Numbered from the stretch's first letter, positions 9,192-20,000 are shown. The stretch: DNA of 64,000 nucleotides from Alphaproteobacteria bacterium (GCA_024743215.1 JANSWZ010000001.1:744001-808000); one strand, 5' to 3'. Notes: generated by a model from the letters alone, not told the origin. A program made the numbers and translations.

Positions 9192-10337
9192 TTAAGACCC
9201 CATTAAGAAGTTGATATCGTTCCAGTTCACAAACAGGAATAATAAGAGAATCACCGCCAGTCCTGCTCTGAAGCCATATTCCTGCGCACGGTCACTCAAC
9301 GGTTTTCCACGAACGGCCTCGACTGCATAGAACGCAAGATGCCCGCCATCCAGCATTGGGATGGGAAACAGATTAATCAGGCCAATACTCGCTGAGAGCA
9401 CCGCTGTCAGGTTGAGCAACGCCACAAAACTGATCGCGGCGACCTGACTTGACATGTTTACAACGCGGATCGGCCCCCCGAGCTGATCGGCAGATTCGCG
9501 ACCGGTCACGATGCCCCAGAGATAATCCAGCGTACGGGTCACAATAAAAGTTGTTTCCTTTACGCCCTCAACGACACCGGTTACCGGGTTAAAGCTTTTG
9601 ATCACAATGTCTTCGCGCTGTGCGCTTTGGCGTATGCCCAGAACACCCACGCGTTGGGTGTTTCCAAAGCGATCCGTGAGTTCCTGACGTTTTGGAACGG
9701 CTTCCAACACGACCTCACTGCCGTCCCGATCTACCAACAACGCAATCTGGCGATCAGCACTGGCCGTCACGATGCGCTGCAGGTCGGTAAAGGATTCAAC
9801 CTCCGCGCCGTCGACTGACAGGATGCGATCATCAATCCTCAGTCCAGCTTCCTCAGCCGCACTGCCTTCGATCACTTCACTGACAATAGGTGGAATGATG
9901 GGCTTGCCCAGAAACACGAACATCCCGGCAAAAATAACCACTGAAAGCAGGAAACTTGCCAATGGCCCGGCAGCAACGACCGCTGCACGTTGTCCGACCG
10001 GCTTGCCAGCCAACGTCTGATTCCGTTCTTCTTCTGCCATTGCATCAAGTGCCGCGTTATCTGGAACGCTTGCAGCATTTTCGTCACCGCTAAATTTTAC
10101 ATAGCCGCCAAGTGGTATCCAGCAAAGCTTCCAGCGTGTGCCGCGCTTGTCGGTATAACCCACCATCTCCCCGCCAAACCCGATGGAAAATGCTTCTATG
10201 CCAACATTGCACCACCGCCCAACCCAATAGTGGCCAAGTTCGTGAAAGAAAACCACGACGGTGAAAACAAACAACGCGGGCAAAGCGTATCCAAGAAACC
10301 CGGATCCCATGCTGGGAAGGCTAGTCAAAAAATCCAT
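9192..10337 (-). CDS. rseP: Site-2 intramembrane zinc metalloprotease RseP
   Basis: Inner-membrane protease that cuts transmembrane segments of anti-sigma factors and spent signal peptides. The 381-residue protein has the zinc-binding HELGH at residues 32-36 in the first membrane helix, one PDZ domain (about residues 125-210), and the second catalytic motif LDGGH with the Asp ligand near the C terminus, followed by a last membrane helix. The length fits the alphaproteobacterial form with a single recognisable PDZ. It lies between dxr and bamA. A partner anti-sigma factor is not adjacent; the RskA-type one at 44133-44894 could be a client, but that is speculation. Confidence 0.95.
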   Translation of the reverse strand: MDFLTSLPSMGSGFLGYALPALFVFTVVVFFHELGHYWVGRWCNVGIEAFSIGFGGEMVGYTDKRGTRWKLCWIPLGGYVKFSGDENAASVPDNAALDAMAEEERNQTLAGKPVGQRAAVVAAGPLASFLLSVVIFAGMFVFLGKPIIPPIVSEVIEGSAAEEAGLRIDDRILSVDGAEVESFTDLQRIVTASADRQIALLVDRDGSEVVLEAVPKRQELTDRFGNTQRVGVLGIRQSAQREDIVIKSFNPVTGVVEGVKETTFIVTRTLDYLWGIVTGRESADQLGGPIRVVNMSSQVAAISFVALLNLTAVLSASIGLINLFPIPMLDGGHLAFYAVEAVRGKPLSDRAQEYGFRAGLAVILLLFLFVNWNDINFLMGS

Positions 10338-10411
10338 TTGGTATATTTTCCAAAAATGCGTGAAGCCCCAAACTGACTCTGGGCTAAAACTACGTCACAG
10401 GACTACGAATC

Positions 10412-11599
10412 CTACCATTGCTTCTGTTGAAGATATTTGCTTGCGCGGTCTCGCGCAATGCGATCACTCTCAATTGCCTGATCAATATTTTCGAATTCCG
10501 TAGAGCCTGTCTCTTTGACTGTTTCTTGCAAAACCATGTCAACAATATGCGCAATCCCACCAAATGGAATTTTTTCATCGAGAAACGCAGCAACCGCAAT
10601 TTCGTTTGCAGCATTCAACGCGCATGTTGCAGCGCCCCCTGCCGACATGGCGTCATATGCTAGTTGGAGGCAAGGAAATCGCTCCAGATCTGCCGGTTCG
10701 AATGTCAAAGCAGTAACTGTCGAGAAATCCAGTTTCGGCGCTGGCGACGTTCCCCGGTTTGGCCAGTTCAGGCAATAGCTGACGGGTACCCGCATATCGG
10801 CGCATCCCAATTGAGCCAAAACGGAGCCATCACTGTAGTGAACCAATCCATGGATAATTGATTGTGGATGAACGAGCACACGCAATTGCTCCACTTCCAG
10901 GCCAAATAGATGTTTGGCTTCAATCAGTTCCAGTCCTTTATTCATAAGTGAGGCTGAGTCGATTGTAATCTTGGACCCCATTTCCCAAATGGGGTGCTTC
11001 AGAGCTTGCTGTGGCGTTGCGGAGGAAATCTGTTCTTGTGACCAGGTGCGAAATGGTCCACCAGAGGCGGTTATGGTAACAGCTTCGATTGCGGTCCTGT
11101 TACCTTCGTCGAACACCTGCCAAATGGCATTATGTTCTGAGTCTACAGGCAGTATCGGCTTGTTCTGTCGACGTGCCTCGCTCATGAACAGGTTGCCGGC
11201 AGATACCATGCATTCCTTGTTTGCCAGCGCAATCTGGTTCCCGGCTTTCAGGGCTGCCCATGTGGGACGAATGCCGGCGGCCCCTACAATTGCTGCCACA
11301 ACCAGATCAACGGGATCAGTTGCAACCGCTTCCACAGCTTCTGGTCCTGCGGCACACTGAATGCCTGTACCGGCCAAGGCACTGCGTAGGGCCGAAAGCT
11401 CTCCCACTTCGGCAAGAACAGCGGTTTTCGCGCCAGCTGATATAGCAATTCGCGCCAGTTTTGCGGCAGAGTTTTTGGCCACGACAGCATGCAGCTTGAA
11501 ACGATTTGGTTGGGCAGAGAGGACGCTCAGCACACTATCACCAACAGATCCTGTCGCGCCCAACAATGTGATTGTTTTCGGTGTCTGACTACCGGTCAT
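10412..11599 (-). CDS. dxr: 1-deoxy-D-xylulose-5-phosphate reductoisomerase
   Basis: Converts DXP to 2-C-methyl-D-erythritol 4-phosphate with NADPH, committing carbon to the MEP isoprenoid pathway. The 395-residue protein has the N-terminal NADPH site GATGSVG (residues 14-20), the metal and substrate segment with DSEHNAIWQ, and the flexible-loop motif GGPFRTW. The start ATG directly follows the cdsA stop (TAG-ATG), so the two are probably translationally coupled. Together with uppS and cdsA it supplies undecaprenyl carriers and phospholipid precursors. A 74-nt gap separates it from rseP. Confidence 0.97.
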   Translation of the reverse strand: MTGSQTPKTITLLGATGSVGDSVLSVLSAQPNRFKLHAVVAKNSAAKLARIAISAGAKTAVLAEVGELSALRSALAGTGIQCAAGPEAVEAVATDPVDLVVAAIVGAAGIRPTWAALKAGNQIALANKECMVSAGNLFMSEARRQNKPILPVDSEHNAIWQVFDEGNRTAIEAVTITASGGPFRTWSQEQISSATPQQALKHPIWEMGSKITIDSASLMNKGLELIEAKHLFGLEVEQLRVLVHPQSIIHGLVHYSDGSVLAQLGCADMRVPVSYCLNWPNRGTSPAPKLDFSTVTALTFEPADLERFPCLQLAYDAMSAGGAATCALNAANEIAVAAFLDEKIPFGGIAHIVDMVLQETVKETGSTEFENIDQAIESDRIARDRASKYLQQKQW

Positions 11600-12457
11600 C
11601 TATACTGAACCAAAAAATAATGCCTGGGCTGGTCTGTCCAAACTGCCATCGAAAATCCAAGAAAGAAAAACGGCAAAAATAACAGCAAATACAAGCCCGT
11701 CCACGCGATCCATAACTCCGCCATGCCCCGGGATAAGATGACTTGAATCTTTTACCTTGAACCGTCTTTTGATCCAGCTCTCAAACAAATCGCCACATTG
11801 GGAGGCGACGGACAACAATAGGCCCATTACAATGAGACGGATCAAAGAAACATTGTCGAGCAGACCAATGAAGGCAACACTGGCCAATACCCCTGCGCAC
11901 AAGCCGCCAATGGCACCCGACCAAGTCTTTCCCGGAGACACCGCAGGCCATAATTTGGGGCCACCAAATGTACGGCCGACCACATAGGCGAAAATATCTG
12001 TTGCCCACACCACAGCTACAATCAAAGCAATTGCAGCCATACCAAATTCAGGGTCATTGCGAATGAGCAGTAGCGCTGCGCCAAGGAGAAAAGCATAAGC
12101 AAAGCCTGCTCCCAGCCAAAATTTCTGGCCCAACGCATAACCGGCGATCATCATGCCGCAGAACAACAGGAATATCGGCCAGAACGCAGTCGCCATCGAA
12201 ACTGTCGCTACAAAATAGAGGCTGGCCAGCATGAGCACCAGAACCAGCGCAATGGGTACTGAACGCATCTGAGGTGAGATGATCCGGAGCCACTCAAAGC
12301 AGACAGCCAGCGAAATGATCAGAACCACAGCCAGAAAGGGCCAACCGCCCCACCATTCAGCTGCGATAACGATCGGAGCCAACACGAGTGCGGAGCAAAT
12401 TCGGGTAAAGAGATTGCTGTTAAAGAAGTTCTGCTGCGGCGACTGCTGACTTGCCAT
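11600..12457 (-). CDS. cdsA: Phosphatidate cytidylyltransferase
   Basis: Makes CDP-diacylglycerol from phosphatidate and CTP in the inner membrane, the branch point of phospholipid synthesis. The 285-residue protein is very hydrophobic with about eight membrane segments and carries the C-terminal CdsA signature around KVKDSSHLIPGHGG-MDRVD, which holds the metal-binding acidic residues. The start overlaps the uppS stop by one base (TAATG), and its own stop abuts the dxr ATG. Confidence 0.95.
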   Translation of the reverse strand: MASQQSPQQNFFNSNLFTRICSALVLAPIVIAAEWWGGWPFLAVVLIISLAVCFEWLRIISPQMRSVPIALVLVLMLASLYFVATVSMATAFWPIFLLFCGMMIAGYALGQKFWLGAGFAYAFLLGAALLLIRNDPEFGMAAIALIVAVVWATDIFAYVVGRTFGGPKLWPAVSPGKTWSGAIGGLCAGVLASVAFIGLLDNVSLIRLIVMGLLLSVASQCGDLFESWIKRRFKVKDSSHLIPGHGGVMDRVDGLVFAVIFAVFLSWIFDGSLDRPAQALFFGSV

Positions 12458-13224
12458 TACACCACACTTTGGGTGGAACAGACATTGCCATAGCGACGGT
12501 CCCGTTTGGCAAAATGTTCCAGTGCCTGATCAAAATCACCTTCTGCAAAATCCGGCCAGAAAACATCCAGAAACACGAATTCCGTATAGGCACTTTGCCA
12601 CAGCAGAAAGTTGCTCAACCGGCTTTCGCCCGATGTGCGTATCAACAAATCCGGGTCAGGCAAGCCCGAAGTGTCCAGTTCAAGGCTCAACAATGTCTCA
12701 TCAATTTCGTCTGGCCTTAACTCACCTTTGGCCACCCTATGTGCAATTTTTTGCGTCGCACGGCAGATTTCATCACGGGCGCCATAGTTGAAGGCAACAA
12801 TGAGTGTCATACCTGTATTGGCTTCAGTGGTGTTCTCAGCCTCAATCAAATAATTCAAGATGTCGGCTGGCAAATTATCTCTGGAACCGATGATTCTAAT
12901 GCGCACATTTTTTGCGTTCAGTTCCGCAAGGTCGCTTCTGACGAACCGGCGCAACAGGCCCATGATCGCATCCACTTCACTGGCTGGCCGAGACCAGTTC
13001 TCGGAGCTGAAGCTGAACAATGTCAGATATTCCAGTTTTAGTTTCAGCGCATGGCCAATTGTCTTGCGCAAGGATTCAACACCAGCCCGATGGCCAGCGA
13101 TACGGGGCAACCCCCGTTGCTGTGCCCAGCGGCCATTGCCGTCCATGATGAATGCGACATGACGCGGCAGCATTCGCTGCTCTTCATCCGTTTGTGTCAG
13201 CGAAGAGGACATCGCATCATGCAT
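12457..13224 (-). CDS. uppS: Isoprenyl (di-trans,poly-cis-decaprenyl) transferase UppS
   Basis: Cis-prenyltransferase that makes undecaprenyl diphosphate, the lipid carrier for peptidoglycan and other envelope polymers. The 255-residue protein shows the catalytic DGNGRWA loop (Asp28), the SENWSRP substrate segment, and the C-terminal RTSGE and AYTEFVF motifs. The first 20 residues are variable and the ATG encoding Met5 is a possible alternative start. It is part of the frr-uppS-cdsA-dxr operon, 43 nt after frr. Confidence 0.96.
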   Translation of the reverse strand: MHDAMSSSLTQTDEEQRMLPRHVAFIMDGNGRWAQQRGLPRIAGHRAGVESLRKTIGHALKLKLEYLTLFSFSSENWSRPASEVDAIMGLLRRFVRSDLAELNAKNVRIRIIGSRDNLPADILNYLIEAENTTEANTGMTLIVAFNYGARDEICRATQKIAHRVAKGELRPDEIDETLLSLELDTSGLPDPDLLIRTSGESRLSNFLLWQSAYTEFVFLDVFWPDFAEGDFDQALEHFAKRDRRYGNVCSTQSVV

Positions 13225-13267
13225 AGCTGATCCTTCAAGAGAACAGGGTCAACGGACTAAACGCCCC

Positions 13268-13834
13268 TTATACCTGCATGATCTCCGCTTCTTTTCCACT
13301 CAACGTCTCGTCAACGTTTTTTATGGCCTCATCGGTCATCTTCTGAACCTGATCTGAAAATGTTCTGGCGTCATCCTGACTGATATCACCTGATTTTTCG
13401 CTCTTTTTCAGTTGGTCCATGACATCGCGGCGAACATGGCGCACAGAAACTTTCGTACGCTCAGCATATTTATGAGCCACTTTTACCATTTCCTGGCGAC
13501 GTTCTTCGTTCAACTCGGGGATTGGAATGCGGAACAGATTTCCTTCAACCACAGGATTGAGGCCAAGATCAGATTCGCGAATGGCCTTTTCGACCGCTCG
13601 CGACATGCTGCCGTCCCAGACCTGCACGCTGATCATCCGCGCTTCCGGTACGGACACTGTTGCCACCTGATTGAGGGGCATACGAGAGCCATATGCTTCA
13701 ACATGGATTGGATCCAACAGGCTGGCTGAAGCCCTTCCGGTTCGCAGGCCACCCAAATCGGATGACAAGGCCGCAATCGCTCTATCCATTCGACGCGTCA
13801 CATCATCAAAATCGATAGGTGCTTCATCATCCAT
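13268..13834 (-). CDS. frr: Ribosome recycling factor
   Basis: With EF-G it splits post-termination ribosomes. The 188-residue protein matches the family length (about 185) and shows the characteristic [12 protein letters not shown] segment near the N terminus and the PPLTEERR-like helix, here [14 protein letters not shown]. It follows pyrH by 69 nt and precedes uppS, the usual order in this group. Confidence 0.97.
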   Translation of the reverse strand: MDDEAPIDFDDVTRRMDRAIAALSSDLGGLRTGRASASLLDPIHVEAYGSRMPLNQVATVSVPEARMISVQVWDGSMSRAVEKAIRESDLGLNPVVEGNLFRIPIPELNEERRQEMVKVAHKYAERTKVSVRHVRRDVMDQLKKSEKSGDISQDDARTFSDQVQKMTDEAIKNVDETLSGKEAEIMQV

Positions 13835-13903
13835 TTTGGCTTCTCCCAGTGTGTAATTCTGCCAACATATGTGTTGTTCTGTCGTCTAACATTTTCTGTC
13901 GCT

Positions 13904-14614
13904 TCAAGACACGATTGTCGCTGTGCCCCTGCCCTGTGCAACTTCCACCAGGCCACCCGGCTCATGAATTGAAAAAACCACAACCGGTATGTTGTTGTCC
14001 TTCGCAAGAGATACCGCTGCCGTGTCCATGACCTGCAATCCGCGCGACAGGACTTCCTGATGGCTGATTCTGTCGAAGCGTACGGCATCCGGATCCTTGT
14101 TCGGATCAGCAGTATAGATACCATCCACTTGTGTTGCCTTCAACAACGCATCGCACTGCATTTCAACTGCGCGCAACGCAGCGCCACTATCGGTGGTAAA
14201 AAACGGGTTTCCGGTTCCGCCTGCAAAAATCAGCACGCGGTGATTCTCAAGATGCTTCAGGGCTTTTCTGTGGGTAAATGTTTCGCAGATCGTCGGCATG
14301 CCAACGGCTGACATGACGCGCGCGTTGCAACCGGTGTTGTTAATAGCACCTTCCAGGGCAAGGGCGTTCATGACTGTTGCCAGCATGCCCATTTGATCGC
14401 CGGTAACCCGGTCGGCCCCCTTGGCTGCAAGAGAGACGCCACGGAAAATGTTTCCGCCGCCAACAACCACACCAATCTCGACACCCAGAGCAACAACTTG
14501 GGCGATTTCGTCAGCAATCCGTTTGACCACCGCATTGTCTATACCAAAGGCCAAGTCTCCCATCAGAGCTTCACCAGAAAGTTTCAGGAGAATTCTGCGA
14601 TACGGTAGCGACAT
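13904..14614 (-). CDS. pyrH: UMP kinase
   Basis: Phosphorylates UMP to UDP using ATP; amino-acid-kinase fold, hexameric, usually regulated by GTP and UTP. The 236-residue product has KLSGEAL near residue 10, the GGGNIFRG phosphate loop and the C-terminal TADPNKDPDA segment. I use the ATG at 14614, which has AAAGG 8 nt upstream; a start at 14635 would add seven residues without a ribosome site. A strong inverted repeat (14664-14701) lies just upstream, between tsf and pyrH. Confidence 0.96.
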   Translation of the reverse strand: MSLPYRRILLKLSGEALMGDLAFGIDNAVVKRIADEIAQVVALGVEIGVVVGGGNIFRGVSLAAKGADRVTGDQMGMLATVMNALALEGAINNTGCNARVMSAVGMPTICETFTHRKALKHLENHRVLIFAGGTGNPFFTTDSGAALRAVEMQCDALLKATQVDGIYTADPNKDPDAVRFDRISHQEVLSRGLQVMDTAAVSLAKDNNIPVVVFSIHEPGGLVEVAQGRGTATIVS

Positions 14615-14663
14615 GGTACGGACCTTTAAACACACAGTGAATCACGCTGTAGGGTCGGATACA

Positions 14664-14701
14664 CGAAGGGCGTCCGCTTGTCACGGACGCCCTTCGTTTT
14701 T
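14664..14701. promoter_or_regulatory. Perfect 13-bp hairpin between tsf and pyrH, with its T tract on the plus strand
   Basis: CGAAGGGCGTCCG (14664-14676) pairs with its exact complement at 14684-14696 around a 7-nt loop. Five T residues follow on the plus strand, so by the usual rule it is a plus-strand terminator, although the genes on both sides read on the minus strand. For tsf-pyrH transcripts it would act as a hairpin without a U tract: a partial terminator, RNA processing site or 3' stabiliser. Which of these holds cannot be decided from sequence. Confidence 0.7.
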
Positions 14702-14728
14702 GACGTGTATAGACGCTGAAATCAGCAA

Positions 14729-15652
14729 TCAGCCTTTAACGGCAGCCGCAACTTCCGCCGCGAAATCTGATTCTTCTTTCTCAACGCCTTCACCGACTTT
14801 GAACAATACGAAGGCTGAGAGCTTCACATCAACACCAAGTTCCTTGGCGAGACGCTCCAATGCACCTTCAACAGTAACGTCGGGATCAATAACGAAAGTC
14901 TGCTTCAGCAAGGTCACTTCTTCGTAGAACTTGCGAATACGGCCTTCGACCATCTTTTCCACGACACCATCTGGCTTGCCGGAGGCTTTTGCCTGTTCGA
15001 TCAACACATTGCGCTCACGCTCAACAACCGTTGGATCGAGGTCATCAGGACCGAGAGCCATGGGGCTGGACGCAGCGATATGCATTGCAATCTGTTTTCC
15101 AAGCGCTGCCAGTTTTTCAGCATCACCAGAAGATTCCATGCCGACCAGAACACCGATCTTGCCAAGATTTGGTGCAACTGAATTGTGCACATAGCTGGCA
15201 ACAACACCCTGAGATACAGACAGTTTTGCCGCACGGCGCAATGTCATGTTCTCGCCTATGGTGGCAACCGCATCCGTGATTGTCGCTTCAACTGCTTTGC
15301 CGCTGACGCTGGAGTTCGCTGCCAGAATGCCAGCAACTGTACCGTCGGATTTCAGCGCAATTGATGCCACATCGCGAACGAGATCCTGGAACTGTTCGTT
15401 GCGACCAACGAAGTCAGTTTCAGAGTTCATCTCGATGATTGCAGAATCTGTTCCAGCGACCGATACGGCCACCAGACCTTCGGCAGCCACACGTGAGGAT
15501 TTCTTGGCGGCTTTCGAAAGACCCTTTTTCCGCAGCCAGTCAATGGCGGCATCAATGTTGCCATCATTTTCCTGAAGCGCGTTCTTACAATCCATCATGC
15601 CGGCGCCGGTGGATTGGCGCAGTTCTTTGACCATTGCAGCTGTTACAGCCAT
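14729..15652 (-). CDS. tsf: Translation elongation factor Ts
   Basis: Guanine nucleotide exchange factor that reloads EF-Tu with GTP. The 307-residue protein has the N-terminal UBA-like domain with the signature TGAGMMDCKNAL (about residues 16-27), the core repeats containing NSETDFV (Ef-Tu contact Asp and Phe), and the C-terminal segment ending in a normal family length. The ATG has AAGGGG about 8 nt upstream. It follows rpsB by 140 nt, the near-universal rpsB-tsf pair. Confidence 0.97.
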   Translation of the reverse strand: MAVTAAMVKELRQSTGAGMMDCKNALQENDGNIDAAIDWLRKKGLSKAAKKSSRVAAEGLVAVSVAGTDSAIIEMNSETDFVGRNEQFQDLVRDVASIALKSDGTVAGILAANSSVSGKAVEATITDAVATIGENMTLRRAAKLSVSQGVVASYVHNSVAPNLGKIGVLVGMESSGDAEKLAALGKQIAMHIAASSPMALGPDDLDPTVVERERNVLIEQAKASGKPDGVVEKMVEGRIRKFYEEVTLLKQTFVIDPDVTVEGALERLAKELGVDVKLSAFVLFKVGEGVEKEESDFAAEVAAAVKG

Positions 15653-15792
15653 CTTACATACCCCTTTGTTCGTCGAAACGCCGCCGGTGGGTCCGACGGC
15701 GCTGCACGACTTGTCTTTTCAGTTCATTAAATTGTGTGTGACGGGCGCTATTTCAACGCATAGCACCCGTGCAATCTTTGCAGACGTGAATT

Positions 15793-16881
15793 TTACTTGG
15801 CTGCCAAAGCTGTCGCTTGCTCAACCCAGTTATCACGATCAATGCGACCTTTGAAAGACAGCGCATCGTCAACACGGGTTATGTCGTCAGCCGTGAAGTT
15901 TGCTACCTGAGAAAACTTCTTGATACCCAGTGTGTGCAATTTCGTTTCAAGCACGGGGCCAACGCCGGAAATCAGTTTCAGATCATCCGGCTCACCTTCC
16001 GGTGCGTCAAACAACGCAACCGGTGCAGCGTCGGCTTCAGGAGCGGCTGCTTCTTCGACCACCGGAGCTTCTTCAACTGCAACAGCTTCAACCGCAGCAA
16101 CTTCTTCAGCGACGGGGGCTTCAACAGGCTCTGCGAGCGCCAGTTCAACCGGCACTTCTTCAGATGCGCCCAGGTCGATGCCCATATCGGTCTGTCCGCG
16201 GGACAAGCCATCAATGGCAGCGCGTGCAATCAAATCGCAGTACAAGCCAATGGCACGACCGGCATCATCATTGCCAGGTACCGGGTAATCAATTCCGTCT
16301 GGATCGCTGTTGCTGTCAACAATAGCCGCGATTGGAATGTTCAGACGACGGGCTTCCTGAAGCGCAATCGATTCCTTGTTGGTATCAATTACGAACAGAA
16401 GGTTTGGAATACCGCCCATGTCCTTGATACCACCAAGCGCGCGTTCCAGCTTGTCGCGCTCACGTGTCAGGGACAGGCGCTCCTTCTTGGTCAGGCCTTG
16501 TGCACCTTCATTCAATGTCTCATCAACTGCGCGCAAGCGCTTGATTGATTTTGACATTGTCTGCCAGTTTGTAAGCATGCCGCCGAGCCAACGTGCATTC
16601 ACGTAATACTGCGCGGAACGGCGTGCAGAATCAGCTACGTAATCAGCAGCCTGACGCTTTGTTCCAACGATCAGAACGCGACCGCCCTTTGCGACCGTGT
16701 CGCTGACAGCCTGAAGAGCCTGGTACAGCATCGGCACAGTCTGGGCCAGATCGAGAATGTGAACATTGTTGCGGGCACCAAAGATGTGTTTATCCATCTT
16801 CGGATTCCAGCGGTGTGTTTGGTGACCAAAGTGAACGCCTGCTTCAAGCAATTGACGCATAGAAAAATCGGGCAGAGCCAT
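15793..16881 (-). CDS. rpsB: 30S ribosomal protein S2 with a C-terminal helix-hairpin-helix extension
   Basis: Residues 1 to about 235 are a complete bacterial S2 (usual length 230-260), with [14 protein letters not shown] at the start and the FVIDTNKE and [15 protein letters not shown] segments. ATG 16881 has AAGGAG about 10 nt upstream. The protein does not stop there: a 60-residue acidic, Ala/Val/Glu/Pro-rich linker (239-298) leads to a compact domain (299-362) with a GVGP helix-hairpin-helix motif and the KGRIDRDNW signature. The same domain ends NuoE in this window (39339-39539). A nucleic-acid or protein contact is inferred from the fold only. The first gene of the rpsB-tsf pair; no frameshift is needed to read through. 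Confidence 0.95.
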   Translation of the reverse strand: MALPDFSMRQLLEAGVHFGHQTHRWNPKMDKHIFGARNNVHILDLAQTVPMLYQALQAVSDTVAKGGRVLIVGTKRQAADYVADSARRSAQYYVNARWLGGMLTNWQTMSKSIKRLRAVDETLNEGAQGLTKKERLSLTRERDKLERALGGIKDMGGIPNLLFVIDTNKESIALQEARRLNIPIAAIVDSNSDPDGIDYPVPGNDDAGRAIGLYCDLIARAAIDGLSRGQTDMGIDLGASEEVPVELALAEPVEAPVAEEVAAVEAVAVEEAPVVEEAAAPEADAAPVALFDAPEGEPDDLKLISGVGPVLETKLHTLGIKKFSQVANFTADDITRVDDALSFKGRIDRDNWVEQATALAAK

Positions 16882-17089
16882 GACTCTGTTTCTCCTTTAC
16901 CGGTTTGTCCTCCGGAAAGCAGTCCACGATGGTTTGTCTAATCAGATGATATAGGCAAATTCAGCGCGACCGGACGGTTTGGCATACACCAACCCAGCTT
17001 TCCGTGTGTGATGGCGCGGTTCATAGCGCCAAGCACGCTGCAATGCAACAGGCTTTTACAAGGTATAAGCTAATGGCAAGCTAGATGCC

Positions 17090-20000
17090 TCAGTTCAAAG
17101 CAACATCAACCACGCCATTGATGGATTTTATCGAGCCGGCAATGTCGGAGGATAGCTTGTAGTTCCCGGGCAATTCAATTTCAGTCTCACGGAGCCCATC
17201 GTTCAACAACAATATCAATGAGATTTTGCCGCCCCTACGGCCCCGACCGCGAGAATTGCCACTATCCTGCACCATCAATCGGTTCATCTGCTGTGCGATG
17301 ATCCCAAACGGTTCGCTTTGATCGGCAAAAATCTGAAGTCTGGAAAAGCCGTGTTCTGCAATTTCTTCAAGGGGAGACAATGACTGAATGCGAATGCGGA
17401 CCTCATCTGTATCGTCATCCGTATCAGCGCCCACAGTGAATATGAAAGAATGGCCAACTTCCAGGCGTTCGCGGTATTCAGTCAGCCTCTCTGCATAAAG
17501 GGTCGCTTCGTATTGGCCTGATGGATCAGAAAGCACCAGAATTCCCATTCGGTTACCGGTACGCGTCTTCCGCTCCTGCTTGGCAATGATGGTTGCTGCC
17601 AGTTTGCCTGCGCTTTTGCCCTTTCGCACCTGTGCCTGAAAGTTTTCCCAGCGCGGAATTTCCAGTTTCTCCAGAACGGCCTTGTATTCATCCAAAGGAT
17701 GGGCCGTCAGATACAATCCAATGGCTTTGTGCTCTTTGGACAATCGGACCGACGTCTTCCAAGGCTGTGCGTCCGGCAGAATGATCTTTTCTTTCTGGAC
17801 CCCTGCACCGCCAAATAATTCATCTTGTCCACTACGCGCGTTTTCACTGATGCGTTGTGCGTGTGCCATGACGCGGTCGAGACCGGCATCCAACTGAGCG
17901 CGATTGTCAGCAAAGACATCAAAGGCACCTGAGCAGACCAGGGCATCCAGTGTCCTTTTGTTGAGCACTTTGGCATCAACTCGCTCTGCGAAATCCGACA
18001 GATCGTCAAATGGGTTTTCACTGCGGGTCTTTACAATCTCGTCGATGACATTGTGACCGACACCTTTCAGAGCCCCCAAAGCATAGACGATCTGACCGTC
18101 TTCAACTTCAAACTCGTAGCAGGATTTGGCAACACTCGGCGGCAGAACCTTTACCCCCATACGAACGGCTTCCTGCCGAAAGTCCGACAATTTGTCTGTG
18201 TTGCCCATATCGAGTGTCATGGTAGCCGCCAGAAACTCGACAGGATAATTCGCCTTCAGATAGGCCGTATGATAGGCGACCAGTGCGTAGGCTGCCGCGT
18301 GTGATTTGTTGAAGCCATAATCTGCAAAGCGGGCTACCAAATCGAAAATCGTATTGGCTTGGGCTTTTGCGATTTTACGTTCAACAGCGCCATCCACGAA
18401 GCGAACACGCTGGACATCCATTTCGGATTTGATTTTCTTACCCATGGCCCGGCGCAACAGATCCGCTTCGCCAAGGGAATAACCAGACAATTCCTGCGCA
18501 ATCTGCATCACCTGTTCCTGATAGATAATAACCCCGTGGGTTTCTTTCAGGATTTCCTCAAGGCATGGATGCATGTAGTCGGGTTCTTCCAACCCGTGTT
18601 TGCGCCGATTGTAGGTTGGAATATTGTCCATAGGACCGGGACGATAGAGAGCCACAAGCGCAATGATGTCTTCAAATCTATCCGGCTTCATGCCTGCCAG
18701 AGCACGCCGCATGCCTTGACTCTCCAACTGGAAGACACCCGCTGTTTCGCCGCGGGCCAGCATCTCGTATGTCTTCTTGTCTTCAAGTGGAACGGTGCTC
18801 AGATCAACATCAATTCCACGTCGGGCAATAAGACCGACTGCGCGTTCCAGGATTGTCAGAGTTTTAAGGCCCAGAAAATCGAATTTGACGAGGCCAGCCT
18901 GCTCCACCCATTTCATATTGTATTGGGTGACCGGCATGTCAGATCGCGGATCGCGATACAGCGGCACCAGTTGTTCCAGCGGACGATCGCCAATGACAAT
19001 GCCCGCAGCATGTGTCGAAGCGTGGCGGTAGAGCCCTTCCAGGCGCGTCGCCATGGAAAACAGGCGTGCAACCACCTCCTCCTCTTGACCGGCTTCCTTG
19101 AGGCGCGGCTCAGTATCAATCGCCTCTTGCAGCGTCATGGGATTGGCTGGCGTCGACGGCACCATTTTGCAGAGACGGTCAACCTGACCATATGGCATTT
19201 GCAGAACACGGCCCACATCCCGCAGGACGGCTCTGGCCTGCAGAGTTCCAAATGTAATGATCTGAGCCACCTGGGCGGCGCCGTAGCGCCGCTGGACATA
19301 GCGGATAACCTTGTCCCGCTTCTCCTGACAGAAATCGATATCGAAATCGGGCATGGATACGCGATCGGGATTTAGAAATCGTTCGAACAGAAGGGAAAAG
19401 CGGAGCGGGTCGATGTCTGTAATGGTCAAAGACCATGCCACCAAAGACCCGGCGCCAGAACCACGTCCGGGCCCAACCGGTACATCGTTCAACTTGGCCC
19501 ATTTGATGAAGTCGGCAACGATCAGAAAATACCCGGGATATTTCATGCCTACGATCACATCCAACTCGAAAGCCAGACGCTTATCGTAGGTTTCCCGGTC
19601 GACGCCGGGTGCCAGACCCGCCAGGCCAAGCCGTTGCTCAAGTCCATCCAGAGCCTGTTGCCGCAATTCTGCAGCTTCCCGCTCAATCAGCAGAGCCGTA
19701 TCTTCGCTTTCGCCCGTCGCTTCACTCCCCTCACCTGTAAAGTTTGGCAGGATCGGATCATGCTTATCGGGACGAAACTGGCATCTTTGGGCAATCTCGA
19801 TCGTATTTTCCAAAGCCTCGGGAAGATCTGCAAACAGGTCCCGCATCTCCGCGCGGCTCTTGAAGTAATGGTGTGCTGTCAGCTTCCGTCGATCATCTTC
19901 TGCAACCATCCGCCCCTGCGCGATGGAAATCAGCGCATCATGGGCTTCAAAATCGCTCTGATCAGGAAAGAAGACCTCATTGGTCGCGACCAGTGCAATG

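Noticed and set aside
9192-9206. TTAA-N7-TTAA, the CtrA binding consensus, at the 3' end of rseP upstream of bamA
   Set aside because: The match is exact, but eight fixed positions are expected about once in 64 kb, and the site overlaps the end of a coding region more than 200 bp from the bamA start.
18359-19375. 338-codon open frame on the plus strand inside dnaE
   Set aside because: Antisense shadow of the DNA polymerase palm region; no ribosome site and His/Gln-rich composition typical of shadows.
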